Assembly (NCBI GenBank): GCA_963693085.1
Contig: OY856413.1
Coordinates: 542,204,379 to 542,268,378 of the forward strand
Reading direction: 5' to 3'
Origin: Alisma plantago-aquatica
Taxonomy: Eukaryota; Streptophyta; Magnoliopsida; Alismatales; Alismataceae
DNA: 64,000 nucleotides
Shown: positions 46,728-59,831 of the stretch, one piece after another
Layout of the letters: each line of letters begins with the position of its first letter
Numbering within the stretch: the first letter of the stretch is position 1
Translations under genes and position numbers: made by a program
The notes under the pieces: model-generated
The model's database searches: none
Told to the model about the DNA's origin: nothing
What the model saw: only the letters and a program-made list of their open reading frames with translations

Positions 46728-49575
46728 TGTTATAACCCCATTTTTACAAAACATGTAATGATATTCTTTTTAAAGATACATGAAATCCATGATTGATTTG
46801 ATGAGTTGATTTGAATGAATTTCATGTATGATATCCTTGTGTGTTTTCTTAATGGGACTTATTGGCCATTGAGCCCAATTGAAGGGAAAAGAAAAAGAAA
46901 TGAAAAAGAAATTCAATTGGATAAGGAGGATATAGGAAAATAAATAAAATAAGAACAAAAGGCTAAGGGATAAATTCCAAAAATAGAATTTCGAGTTATT
47001 AAGGTTCCTTGGGGTTCAAGGAACTCAGGATAATAACTTCATGGTAAAAGAAATAGAAAAGATATGGAAAATATGAATAATTAGATGATAACTTCCAATC
47101 AAAGAAAAAGGATCATTTACTTGAGATTATAATCCCAATTTTTGTAGGATGGAAGATAAAAGTACGAACAATGTTTCCTCAAAATTTGATTTAAAAAGGA
47201 AATCGGATTTGAGAGTTATTGCTTTTTCAAAATCTCCTCAAATATGGTTTTAATAGGGAATTTAGACAAAGGTTTCCTTTATTTGGTTGAACGCGAAGAA
47301 GGTGGGCCGTAGGATCTTAATCCAACATGCGCCACTCATTGTCTAAGTCCCAGGCGGACTAGGACTCTGGCTATGTCAGAGGGATTTTTCCCTCTTAGTT
47401 TCCTCACGATTCAATGAGTGGGCAAGCTTGCTGAGTTGTCCTTTGAACTCAGGAGATGAAGACGAACGGAAACACCCCTGGTTCGACTAGGATTGGAGGT
47501 GGTTCTGGGAAACGCCCAAACCTCACAAGCTGACATCGACCCTATATATAGGGGTGGATTATGGAGGGAATCAACAACTTTTCTCGCTAGCCCAACCTCA
47601 GCGGAATAGTGCAAGGAGTGTTTTTGTGCGCTCGATTGGTCTTTTCATCATGACTTGCACCCTAGCATCTCGGTAACCCTCGCCGAAATCCGGCAAGTAA
47701 AGGACAATGTTAGAGAGTTTGGGCAAATAATTGGACCATCCACCAACTTCGTTGAGGGGAGGCGGAGCTCCCTATCCGATCAATTCGGGCAGAGGACGTC
47801 AAGGGCTCAGAGTCAACCTCCAGGTTGACTTCGCGAGGTTGCTGAGAACTGAGGAAGATGACGACCTGTCGCCCTACGATCTGAGTCTACGGTGATCTCA
47901 ACTGAATCTAATGCTCTAGAACTAGAGCGACTTTTGTTAGGAATGTGCAACCAGGATCGTTAGATCCAAGAAGCAGATCACTGGACCACAGATCGAGCGG
48001 CCCGTTATTTTTGGTAACTATTCCTCTCTAATTGAATAATCCAGGAAAAGGGTTTTATTTGCCAAATTCCTAGAAATTAATAGGATTGTCTAATGGAAAA
48101 ACTTTATACATGAATGTTGTGTAGAAAAATACAAGGAATCTATTAAACTTTGGGAACCTAGTTATACTCTGTTTTGTAAAAGTACCTTAAAATTGTATTA
48201 AAAGTTGATGAGAAACCCTAATTGAAGGTAAAGGGTGTATTTTGGTAAATTAATAGGTCAAATTTATAAGATTAACCCCGTTAATGATTAAGGTGGTTCG
48301 TTCATCCATTTTGAATGCAAGGTTGCCTAATTTAGAGTTGTAATACATAAAAGAAGGATAATCTAAATGGAAACCCTTATTTGAGATAAAAGAGGAGAAA
48401 AATCATATTTATTCAGATTAAGGAAATAAGATGCTTAATAATGATTCTGAACTTGTTAAGAGTACTAAAATGAGAAATTAAGTGTTTTATGTAGTTTTGA
48501 TAAATTAAGGATCATAACATTGAAATAGGAGGTAAAAACCCTAATTTCCAAGGGAACCCTAAAATTGGAATTGAAATCCTAAAGAGTGTGATGAAATTGA
48601 ATAAATATTAATAAAAGGAAACTTCTACTTTTATTTCAAGATTTCTATTCATCATTGCTTGCTTGATTGGGTTTCTCTGCATACTTGAATCTTTCTTGAA
48701 ATCTACAATTGAAGGTATGTGGTTACACTTATGAATATATCGAGTTAGTTTTTCGAAGTTTTACAAAGTTTTCATCGATGACTTGGAATAAACTGTTGGA
48801 TGAATTTAGTTCATGCAAACTATAATGTGGATATGACTATCACATAATATATGTGCCTACTAGCTCAGATCCTGGTCCCCTCTGTGGCTTAATAGTTGAC
48901 CTAGTATATGGATACCTAGAGGGTAGGTCCATCATGTCATTGAATGACTTAGTATATGGCTACCTAGAGGGTAGGACCATCAAGTCATATTGAGTTAGAT
49001 ATTGGGCTACCTTTGGGTAGTGCCATGCGACTCTATTACCCTATGTATTGGCTACCTATAAGGTAGGACCATGGGGGTAAAGATCTACCTTTATAGAGGT
49101 ATCATATAAGTCCACTACAGGGACAACACAGAGTTGTGGATAGGTATGGATTGAGTAGTATGGCTTAAAATTTAATCTTAGCTGTTAATTGATAATTAAC
49201 TGATTACTTTGTTATCATAGTTGCACGATTATTGTTTCCCCCACATACCAGCTTCTTGCTGACCGACATTTTGTTTGTCGGCGTTTTAGGTACAAATGAA
49301 AAGAACAAACAGTAAAGTGGCATATGTAGAATTAAATGAGGATTAACGTACACAGGAGGATTAGTTAGATTAGTATCTTCATGGATAGAAGTTTAGAAAT
49401 CCCAATTTTAAAAAGGTAAGCAAAGTTTTATTTTTATACCAGTTTTCAGTTTAGTTGGTAAAGTTTATTAATTGTTATTGATTATTTGTCAAACCTTTGA
49501 TCCGGGTTATTGGTTAACGGCTCTGACCTTTCAGTCTCCCTTAATTGGGGGTTACCAGGAGATGGGGTCATAACA
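46728..49575 (+). repeat. 3' LTR, unit 3, full length (2,848 bp)
   Basis: Starts after the polypurine tract and ends GGTCATAACA at 49575. It is the only complete 3' LTR of the array. The five bases after it (TAAGA) do not match the five before the first LTR (TAGGG), so no target-site duplication is preserved. Confidence 0.92.
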
Positions 49576-50981
49576 TAAGAACTTCCATTCATATGCAGTT
49601 ATTACACACATACGTTGTCATCTTTGTACAATTGTTGGCTTTAATTGGTTTGGTGTATGTCATAAGTAATGTGGAACTCAATTTAGTTCAGTTTCTAGAA
49701 CTTAAGTCTATTTACTTCCATGTAATTGATTTGTTGTAAGTGTAAATATGGATATCAAGTAACATATATTGTTTGTTTTATTTTGTAATATATAATAAGT
49801 AAGGATGGATAAGAAATAAAGAAACAATTGCATCCGTGAATAATAATAATATTTTCAACCATAATATCCTCAACAAGTGACCATGATGTTGATGTTTCTC
49901 CTTTAGAAATATTTTAATATTGTATAATTATAATTTCAATAAAAATATTGTAGTTTAAATCACATCATGATATTTTTATTTCACATTTTATGTACAAATT
50001 ATTATAATAATATTAACATTATATGTTTTTGTGAGTATAAGTTTTGGTTTATCATTATTTAACAAAATATAGAACATTTGTTTGTATTGTATTCTCTGTA
50101 TATGGTTATAGTTAAACATCATTTTTCACATCCTATTTTTTATATATGGATGATAAAAATATGTTATATGAATCACATTTTTTGTCACATGGTGCAGTGT
50201 GGTTACTTTTTCGTAGTGTTCATATATTTTTTTTTTGTACACTATAGTGATGATGGTAGTTGTAGCATAAAATATTTTACATGGTGTCACTTATAGTGTA
50301 TAGTATTTTGTCATATTATGTTATAATTTTGGAAATAAACAGTATCCACACCGCTAAAATTTGTAGTCAAAAATATTTTACATGTTCCATTTGTGAAGAA
50401 TGAAAATATAGTTGTATGAAAAATGTTTTTGATCATTCTAAAACTCATTTTCTTCTCTTTTTAAGAGGGAACTCAAGAACTCTATTTTTAATGTAAATCC
50501 ATAACTCATCGGAAGTCTCTCAAGTTCCAACACTTACTTCATAATAATCATGAAAAATTGCTCTAGAAACTCTATTTCATAGGTTTTCTCGACTACTAGT
50601 TACAATAAACCAATCAGAGCATTACATGTTTCACTAACACATGAATATTAGCATTAATATTTTACTTATATATATATTGTCCTTCATATTATGTATACTT
50701 TTACAAATTTATTGAGTCATACATATGATGGTTGTAGATAGGTGTTGTTTGTGGTGGATTCTTTTAATGTATTTTTGTAGAATTTATTGACTTGTTTCAT
50801 GAAAATTTGGAAAAGAAACGTGCAAAAATAAAAAATTGAGATTTAGATAATTATGATGAGAATTTAGCTTATTACTATAAGTGAAACATCATGTGTTGAG
50901 TAGAGAATAAAACCGAGTTGATAACAATAAAAAAGGATGAAACAATAATGAAAAGATATAAATAAGAAAAAGAGAGAGTCA
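49576..50981. other. AT-rich DNA without recognised features
   Basis: Very AT-rich. ORFs of up to 72 codons lack motifs. Nothing supported. Confidence 0.5.
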
Positions 50982-50989
50982 AGAAAAGA

Positions 50990-51737
50990 TAGGGTTGTCA
51001 AAAAATTGGGTTCAGATCGATTTTGGGTCAAAAAATCTTGTCCAAATTTTTTGACTGTTAAATCCAAATCTGAACCTAGACCCAAATTTTACTCATACCT
51101 CTCAACCTGGAATCGACCCAGATTAAAAATTCTAAACCCAAAACCAAATCCAAACTCAGATTTGAAGGTGATTTTTTAGAAAAATGATTTTTTTGGAAAA
51201 TAATTTTTTTGATAGAATTACCTACATGGTTGTAAATAATTTCATTATCTAAAATAAACTACCAAATATTTCAATGATCATAAAATACCAAACAATTGTA
51301 ATATTATTCTTCCTTTGCTTTTATTAGAGAAAATAATGAAAGTCATATCATGAAAACTTTGTATAACAAAAGTCATCATTGGTGTTACCTAACACATAAG
51401 TAAACTCTAACATAATAGGAATATCACAATATTATTAAAAACAACACATATAAAATGCGAATTAACTATAATTTGTTTCAACATCACATATATCATACCA
51501 AAACAACACATGTATCACTTTCAAATATAGCTTGAATCCCATCAATATAGGTATATAAGTAAGTAATTCGAACCCAGTTTGTTTGGGTTCTAAACTTGGA
51601 ACCAAACCAGTTTAGATTCAGACATTTAATTTTAAACCCAGAATTGATTCTAAATGCCATAACTGAAACCCTAACCCAATTTTTTCTAGGTCGGACACAA
51701 TCGGGTTCACAGGTTCAGACAAATTTTGACAACCCTA
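50990..51737. mobile_element. Non-autonomous hAT-like element, 748 bp
   Basis: Inverted ends TAGGGTTGTCAAAA (50990-51003) and TTTTGACAACCCTA (51724-51737) are perfect for 14 bases. They are flanked by an 8-bp duplication AGAAAAGA (50982-50989 and 51738-51745), the size typical of hAT elements. Subterminal sequence is rich in GGGTTCAGA / TCTGAACC-like motifs on both sides. No coding capacity. The flanking match can also be drawn as 10 bp if the ends are set one base inward, so a Mutator origin is not fully excluded. Confidence 0.82.
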
Positions 51738-51790
51738 AGAAAAGATGAATACATCCAAATTTTGACAACCCTAAGAAAAGATGAATACAT
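51719..51790. repeat. 36-bp tandem duplication covering the element end and flank
   Basis: AATTTTGACAACCCTAAGAA plus AAGATGAATACATCCA occurs twice in direct succession, so the 3' end of the hAT-like element and its target duplication are repeated. Confidence 0.85.
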
Positions 51791-53819
51791 CCATTAGTAC
51801 TAGTCATCTTTCTCCATAATTTATTCAAATATTTTATCACCCTACCAAACTAATAGCTTTGACCTTCCTCTCTCTCTTAGAAACTATATCACTACACTTG
51901 ATTTGATATATTATTTTTTCACCCATTACAAATAACAATATAGAGGAACATGCACAACTTACATGATTTAAAGGAAGTGGAGAACTTAATGTGGGAGAGT
52001 CTTGAGGAACCATTTTGAATAGGATAACATTATTTCGAGAAAAAGAATGTATATTAGTAGGGGACTTAATACATTTTGGAAGAGGATGATTTCTAAACTT
52101 GAATGGGGAAATATTTGTTGTTGGGAAATGTTATATTTATATTTAGTAGTTCTCATAATAAAGTTATTTGTATGTTCACTTGAGTGAAAATTTAGTGATT
52201 TTTAATATGTAATTAGAATATGACATTGTGGATTCAGATTTATGTGTTATTTTTTATTTATTGTAAACATCATCAAAAAAATAATGTATAAATGAATAAT
52301 GCTATTAAGATAAATAAATAATGTTTCCTGATGTGGTATGATGTGGTTGGGTTGATAGTAAGGATATGGTTTCTCATATCAAACACCACAATGCATATGG
52401 TGTGTATATGGTGATTGACTTTTAACTATGGTATGACTATGGTTTTAGCACAAACTGAACCATATATGCACCTTTGTCAACCTTATACATACACCATACC
52501 ACATACATTTCCTGAGTTGTCTCTCAAAATAGGTAAAAGGGATCCTAGTGTAACTAACAACATATCTAATGCACTCATTATATATAAATTTCTTTATAAT
52601 GACAAATATAAAGCATTTTTAGATAGATATGATTTTTGTATCTAAAACAAAATCATATCATTGTAAAGTATTATACACCATACATGCAAATGATAAAGCA
52701 TTATACATATGAGCCTCACAAATCCACCACAATTTCTAAAATGAAACCATATCCGAACCATGCAAAATAACCTCACACACCACTTCACAAATAAAATGTT
52801 GTTTTAGCAATATTAAGTGGAAAGATTAAGGTTTGCTATATGATTTCTATATATTTGAAACTAATATTTTTCATTATACCAAAAAATAAACCAACATTGA
52901 TAATTACAAGAAAAAAAATATACATAGCATTACAACACTTTGTACGTATCAAGTGTATTACAAATTTAGTGGTGCAATTTTTAACCAGAATATTTTTGCA
53001 AAAACCACAATCATACTACACCACAATGGTTTTTAAGAGTAGAAACAATCCATACCAACCACTTGGTGAGGTTGTCACGGTAGAAAAAGTGATACAGTTA
53101 ACTTTTTGGGGTATGATGTTTTCTGTTCAATCTTGTCTTGCCTACTTACTATTATGATACATAATAAAAATTCATTAACATTTTTAAGAATATATACATT
53201 CACACTTATAGCAAATCCATATGTGAATGTAACTTGAATTTCACAACTTGAACTAAAATATCCAAAGATGAGTTCCATATAACTTATGAATTACATTAAA
53301 AATCAAATCCTTAGTATAATTTATGTATGGCATTATGAATAAAAAGATATTCAATAGAGATGATTATTTATTCTAAATAATCAAGTATTTCATTTAAAAC
53401 TGAGCATGATTCTTGATATTGTTGGTCATATCCAAGCCACTCCACTTTTTCATTCTCCATTATCGATACAGTCTCTAAAATTGAGCAAGACAAGTTATCA
53501 TTTGTTGTGAAAATATCATTTCATTAGAATAATCTTACCTTCCTTTTTGGAAAATCTATCAATATTGTTCAAGGAACAAAATTAGTAAAATTTGTTTAGA
53601 AAGAATGTCCATTTCCAAATCAAAATTTATCTAAATGTGTAGTTTCTAAAACATTTCTAGTAATAACATGGAATTTCATGCTTTGAATATGAATTCTAAT
53701 TTTTACCTATTCCTTATTTCCATCCTCAATTTCATGTGTCTTGTTACACAATTACTCCATCTAGTATGCATGTATCACCATGGTAATACTCAATTATACA
53801 AAAACCAAGTCTACCTTAA
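51791..53819. other. AT-rich DNA without recognised features
   Basis: Scattered short ORFs (up to 105 codons at 52840-53157) lack motifs and have AT-driven codon use. Nothing supported. Confidence 0.45.
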
Positions 53820-56800
53820 TGTCACACATCATCTTTTTGTCCTTGAATTTTTGATCATATTCTTGTGTACATCTATATTATTTTGTTGTATTCATGTTGT
53901 GGGTCTCACTCTCACAATTCCAACGCACATTTTCTTACCCAACGTAGAGCTTGTATGAGAATGTTATGCCCTTTGGAATACCTCCTCTTTTCCACCTATT
54001 TCAATCCATTTTCCCCTACTTTTGTAAACTTTCTCACCCTTTGGCCATCACCCTTGGGCTTGGAACGTGCGACCCACATACACCTCCTTTACCCTTTTTC
54101 CCCCTTTCTTTGTATGTTTCCCCTTGGAAGACCCATGTGAGTTGTTGGATGCATGTGATGCCACGAATCGGGCTCGATCCAACAGTCACGACATCATCTC
54201 TGAACCATGTTTGGGAGTTGTAGCAGCAACAACAAATACTGGCATCGCCAGTAGGTCACCACCTCCCCCAATCATGTATCCATCTGCCATTAGGCCTACA
54301 CGACTAGAGGAAAGCACCAGTGAGTATGAAGGGGAAGCTGGGCGGAATAGCCAAGGTGCTTGACCAACTTCCTTTTAACTCCTCCAATGTCCAATGACCA
54401 TTATTCAAACCCTAATCTCTACCATGGCCACCTGTTGTCCTATAAAACCCACCCTCGGTTCTACCATGTTCCTCACTTTAATTTTCATTTCACAACCCAT
54501 CCCAAAAACTACCTCTAGCCTACCCTATCGTGGTTTCCTCCACATGCCTTAGGGTAGGGGAGCCTAGCACGAGGTGGGTGACAACCTCTCGAGTGCCAGA
54601 TGGGGAATGAAGGGCCTGGATCCACCCACTCCAAGTGTGTTGCCATCCTCGCTCACCCATGTGCATGCTCTCTCTCACTCATTCTCTTTCCTCCATGAAG
54701 GCGCTTAGTGGCCAATCCCGGAGCGCCAAGCCACCACATAACACTCCCAGCATCTCACCCTCTCTACCGTGCTGACAACACACCCCAACTCACACTCTCA
54801 TACCCCTCTCTACCAACTTGGCACTCAGTGGAAAACCATAACTCGATGCATGTCACTGCAGGCCCACACACCTGGTCGCCTGACTAGTACCTAGCCTCCC
54901 ACGATCGCCCCTACTCGCACCTCGCCGTCATTAGTCGCTTGCCAATGCCTACCCCCACTTCGAGCCGCTCACTAGCACCGTGGACCGCTCGGGTCAAATA
55001 TGCCACTGCCCTCTAGGTAACACGTCCAGTAGTCTAAGTGCACTGCAACCCAAATGTACAAACCTATGACCCAATTTGAGGGTAAATTCTCTCAAAATCC
55101 CTCTTTTATGTGCAAACTTCAAAACCATGTACCTCTCTTATTTATTAACCAAATACCCAAGTATTACATACCATTTTGATCAGAAAAATATCACCTTGCT
55201 AATGATATTGTCATCTCCCACTGATTTTGCATAATATTTAATTATTTTGCTAAAAATATGTCCTTGTGACTTTGTGACCACTAATCACCATCAACCATGC
55301 TCAATATGTATGATTAATGACCTATGGCCCTTCTTGCATGCAAAATAATATCTCTACTCTATTGTGAACTTGACCTAAATGTCTTGGACGTATTATATGC
55401 ACCCTAATTTCCTTTTGATCTATCATGACTTGAAGATGGTCCTTTTATGTATATTTATGAATCAACTTGCTCACATATGCAAATTTGGCCTAATCTATCA
55501 TTATTGAATGTTTGAACTTCGGAAATTAGTAAGTATGAATGTGATTTGTTCCCTCTTTAACCTATGTCTTGTAGTAAGTGCCATGCTCACCAAGTCAAAT
55601 CTCAAGTACCTACTTTGTGCACTAGATGACTTAATTGGCCTAGTTGATTCTATATTATGAAATATGACTTTTATACAATTATCTTTCTCTATCTAGTTTG
55701 GATCAGTAGCTTAATCATTCTTTAAGTACTAAAGACCAACTTCATCTCACTATGCTCTTAACACTTCTATGACTTGACAATGTGACCATGTTGCATGCAA
55801 TTTATCTAATATGACTAGATGTGATCCTATATGATTAAACTATGATGATAATAAAAATATCCTATTTCCCTAATTCCAAAGAAGATATGATATGACCTTT
55901 GTATCTAATATTATGTGGACGGTTCAGCTAGACATAGGGATAAATGTTGATCCTTGAACTATGTTGATTAATGACATGCATGTTGGGAAGTTTTTATCTA
56001 TGTTGAACTAATTAAAACCTAGGACTAAGGGAAACATCCACATGACTTATATAATGTTTGATATTAACCAACTTAGTGATCTAAGACACCATGTTATATC
56101 TTTTCTTTCCGATGTTCCCTTAGTTTGGCTCATTGCTAGGAATCTTACTCAATAATCATAACTTTGAAGGTACGCTTACTGTCTTGACCCTACTATGGTA
56201 TTGGCTTGTTTGTATGTATGCTCATATGAATGCTTGTCTAGTTAATTACTTGTTTGAGCTACATTTTCCGTATGACTAGTACGTCAGTTTTTCTTGATAT
56301 ATGTTGAACAAACCTCAAACATAATTGAACTTGTCCATTATACAAACCTAGTGTACCTCCCTATATTCTCGGGGTAAGGGCACAAGGTTGGGCACCTTAC
56401 TAGAGATGTCCAGTTAAGGTGGACCATATCGGTAAAAGGGTTGGCTAATCTTCATCACTCTTATGAACCCTTCAAGTGTGAAGCTAGTTAATGGCCATAT
56501 TATGATGTTGAGTATATTGGAAATACACTTAAAACACACTTTATATAAAAGAATGTCGTTAAGTGTTCCCGCCTTATTTCTACTTCTTTCTTAATATGAT
56601 GTTCCTAGCCAAGCAACTTTTACACTACTCTTAAATTTTTTACATGTCTTTCCATAGCGTACTTACTGCTTTAGCATTAATATATTTTGTTTATCAAATT
56701 GTAGTTGCCAATTGAAGATCCATAGTACTCAAGTCTCTAAGCTCTTAAATTTACAAATGGGTATACTTGATCTGGAAATGGATATATATCTCTTATGTCC

Positions 56801-56957
56801 ATGTTTAGTATCTCTTTATATCTTGTTGTTACTATTTTACATATATATTGCATGTGTGTAATATTGATCAATTCTAGGGACGGATGCCCCAGTCCACTCA
56901 CCTTTGGCTGTGTAGCCATTAGGAGTGTGGATTAGGGTAACAAACAGTTCCATGACA
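53820..56957 (+). repeat. Very old Ty3/gypsy LTR (left edge approximate)
   Basis: The right end reads CCATGACA, then AA, then TGGTATTCGAGC, a decayed copy of the tRNA-iMet primer site (TGGTATCAGAGC). TGTCACAC at 53820 is a candidate left end matching TGACA. A CCTATAAAACCC box lies near 54440, followed by a C-rich stretch (54380-55060) like an R/U5 region. Only the right end is well supported. Confidence 0.45.
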
Positions 56958-56959
56958 AA

Positions 56960-56971
56960 TGGTATTCGAGC
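56960..56971 (+). promoter_or_regulatory. Decayed tRNA-iMet primer-binding site
   Basis: TGGTATTCGAGC, with two differences from the intact site at 23176, two bases after a TGACA LTR end. Confidence 0.55.
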
Positions 56972-58654
56972 AATACACATAGGCCTCTATATATGTTTAT
57001 GGCATAACACATCTTGAGATCCTAGGAAGGACTAAAATTATTTCCTCAAACTTAGAGAGTCTTCTAGCATCTCATCTCTTCTTTAATGAGCACCTAAGCC
57101 ACCGAAGTAGATGATGATTAGGTAGTTTCTCATCTTCTCATGTGATTATTCTCTCATGACTATTAATCACATGAACTCTTGATTTTGGGTTGCTTATGCA
57201 TTGGAAAAGTAAAATTCTCTTGAAATCATGAAAGTTGATTAAGATGTTAATGCCATGATCTAACTTTGAATTGAAAAACCTATTTGATGTAAGAAAATCC
57301 TCTCAGAAGTGACATACTCATGTGCAAAGTTTATGAAATTTCAATGTTACCCGTTTGGACATAAGTTCTTTCCACGTTTCAGGTAAATTCTTGATATGGT
57401 GAAATAAGGTGGAACTCATGTTTATACCTCATGTTTGATGAGGTCCCTATTGACTATACCTATTTTGTCCCTATTTTGATCAAACATCAAACATAGATAA
57501 GCAAAATTCACCCGATCGATATGCAACATGCCACATACTCTGGTATGACCATGGATTTGGACCCCCAGATCATGATGTGATGACTTGAATACAAGAGGTA
57601 TTTCCCTATTGACTTGTAAGCCTCTTTGTAATCTCAATTTCAAACAAACATGATCGACATGGATATTATTTTAGCCTTGTTATGCCTGAACCCTCGAGTT
57701 CTCAATTTGACTTCTCGATTTCCAAAATCTACCCTTACCTTGATCTTGAAAGGAAGGGAATTCTATTATGACCTTGATCTTGCAAGACCTTGAAGTATGG
57801 TTGCCCTATTTTGATATTAATGTTTGACTCATGATCTTGTGAAATATGATTTTATAGATGATACTCTCCCTTTTTGGATACATTTGGTGAATCACAATTA
57901 ATATTTACTAATGTGCTAGATTATGGTGGAAGTTGACTTATGACTCCCCTAACCTAGGTCAAGTCTCTATTATGAATACCTATAAATTTTCACCTTGTTG
58001 ATTATTCATAGCTTGGAAAGGTAACCCTTTCCACACAATTTTGATTTCCTGGCCTAAGTCTCTAATAGGTAAGATCCAGGATGATATTAATGATCGATCT
58101 TGAATAATGGTTTAATGATGTTCTTGAAATATGATGTTGTTCACCATAATTTGTGGTTTGTTTCCTAGAAAGACCTAGGTCTAGATCATTCATCAGCCTA
58201 GGTCTAGATCATTCATTGATAAAAATTCAAAAACAACTCTGAAATTCTATTTGGACTTCAATAATGTGCTAGTAATGCAGAAATTAATTGTGATAGAAAC
58301 CACATATTGGAGGAGGTGTGGAAAAGAAATATGGCCAATGGGGAGATACATTTCTTGCAAACACTAATGTTTTAGTTAGGAAAATTATGGTGAGAGCAAA
58401 AGTGAACATGAGAGTGAATTTCATTTTTGTATTACCTCTTTAAATATTAAAATATAATATCAGATAGTTTTTTATGGTAATGTATCTTAATGCACACATG
58501 TTGAACTTATCATGTACGCATGCGGCAGGAAAGGGATGTCCCGTAGGGTTTTCTATCTGTAATAGATCACCCATATATATAAATATAAATATATGTTATA
58601 ATATGGTAAAATTTTGGTTACCAACATTTAATACTAAAAACTTATATTTTATAA
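56972..58654. other. Decayed interior of the old element, nothing identifiable
   Basis: No gag or pol motif found. A 24-26 bp tandem duplication (CCTAGGTCTAGATCATTCAT) lies at about 58170-58216. Confidence 0.4.
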
Positions 58655-59831
58655 GTTATTGGGGGTTCAAATCCTATGTGCCCAACCAATCTTATCTCTA
58701 CACTCTGTCATGTGGCCCACAAGACAACAGGTTAGATGTTGTGGGAACAGAGGTGGGCATAGAGGATGGTTATAGAAGATTTGGACCAAAAGTGGGTTCA
58801 AATCCTCTGTACCCGGGACAATGTGCCCAGCGAATCTTGTTCTACATTATGTCATTGGGCCCACAAGCCAACGGATTAGATGTTGTGGGCACAGATGTAG
58901 GCAGAGAGGATGGGTACATAAGATTTGGACCATATGTTGATTTGAATCCTCTGTGCATAGGATAATGTGCCCAGCCAATCATGTCTCTATACTTAGTCAT
59001 TAGGCCCACAAGCCAACAGATCAGATGTTATGGGCACAGAGGTGGGCATAGAGGATGGGTATCTAATATTTGAACCAGAAGTGGGTTCAAATCCTCTATG
59101 CCTGGGACAATATGCCCAGCCAATAATGTCTCTACACTCTGCCATGGGGCCCACAAGCTAACATATCAGATGTTGTGGGAACAAAGGTGGGTATAGAGAA
59201 TGGGTACATATGATTTGGAACAGAAGTGGGTTCAAATCCTCTATGACCGGGACAATGCACCCAACCAATCCTATCTCTACACTCCATCATGGGTCCCACA
59301 AGACAACAGATCGAATGTTGTGGGCACTGAGGTGGGCATAGAGCATGGATACAAAATATTTGGACCAGAAGCAGGTTTAAATATTCTATGCCTAGGACAA
59401 TGTGCCCAATCAATCGTGTCTCTATACTCCATCATGGGGCCCACAAGTCAATGTATTAGAGGTTGTAGGCATAGAGGTGGGCATAGAGGATCGGTACAAA
59501 AAATTTGGACCAGAAGTGGGTCCAATTCCTATGTGCGCAGGACAATGCGCTTAGCCAATCCTGTCTCTACACCCTTCATGGGGCCCACAAGCCAACAGAT
59601 CAGATCTTGTGGGTACAGAGGTGGGTATGAGGATCAGTACAAAAGATTTGGATCAGAAGTGGGTTCAAATCCTCTGTGCCTGGGAAAATGTAGCAAGCCA
59701 ATCATGTCTCTACACTCTGTCATGGGGACCACAAGCCAACAGATCGGATGTTGTGGGAATAGAGGTGGGCATAGAGGATGGGTACAAAGGATTTGGACCA
59801 GATCTGGATCCAAATATTCTGTGCCTAGGAA
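58655..59831. repeat. Satellite array, about eight monomers of 145 bp
   Basis: The anchor TTCAAATCCT(C/A)TGTGCC recurs at about 58668, 58799, 58942, 59088, 59233, 59379, 59522, 59667 and 59812, spacing 131-146 bp. Every monomer contains a CCCACAA / TTGTGGG inverted pair about 16 bases apart (for example 58858-58890). ORFs of 163 and 212 codons that cross the array result from the repeat and are not genes. Monomers differ by about 10-20%, so the array is old. Confidence 0.92.

Larger units (their letters stand above)
39567..49220 (+). repeat. Tandem unit 3 of 3 (9,654 bp), continuing into a complete 3' LTR
   Basis: Flank 39567-39619, 5' LTR 39620-42479, interior 42480-46727, 3' LTR from 46728. 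Unlike the other units the LTR runs on past TCATAG (49215-49220) to its natural end at 49575. Private changes include GTAGTGAGTT near 44563, where units 1 and 2 have GTAGGAGTT. Confidence 0.95.

Noticed and set aside
20379..48000. Conserved 60-91 codon ORFs, mostly minus strand, present in all three units
   Set aside because: They are conserved only because the DNA was recently duplicated. They lie in LTRs or decayed pol, have no motifs, and several differ between units by the neutral changes seen everywhere.
20260..49220. Assembly artefact as the default explanation for the triplication
   Set aside because: Units carry private substitutions and small indels, and only the last unit continues into the complete LTR end, which a simple duplicated contig would not produce. 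Not fully excluded without reads.
52840..53157. 105-codon ORF in AT-rich DNA
   Set aside because: Ile/Lys/Asn-driven composition, no domain, no neighbouring gene structure.
53668..54363. Overlapping 90-98 codon ORFs
   Set aside because: Hydrophobic, Pro- and Cys-rich products of C/T-rich LTR-like sequence in three frames at once; no motif or start support.
58655..59831. tRNA genes or a CRISPR array in the regular repeats
   Set aside because: No complete cloverleaf: the would-be T stem next to GGTTCAAATCC pairs poorly. The units are contiguous monomers without unique spacers, in a plant nuclear context.
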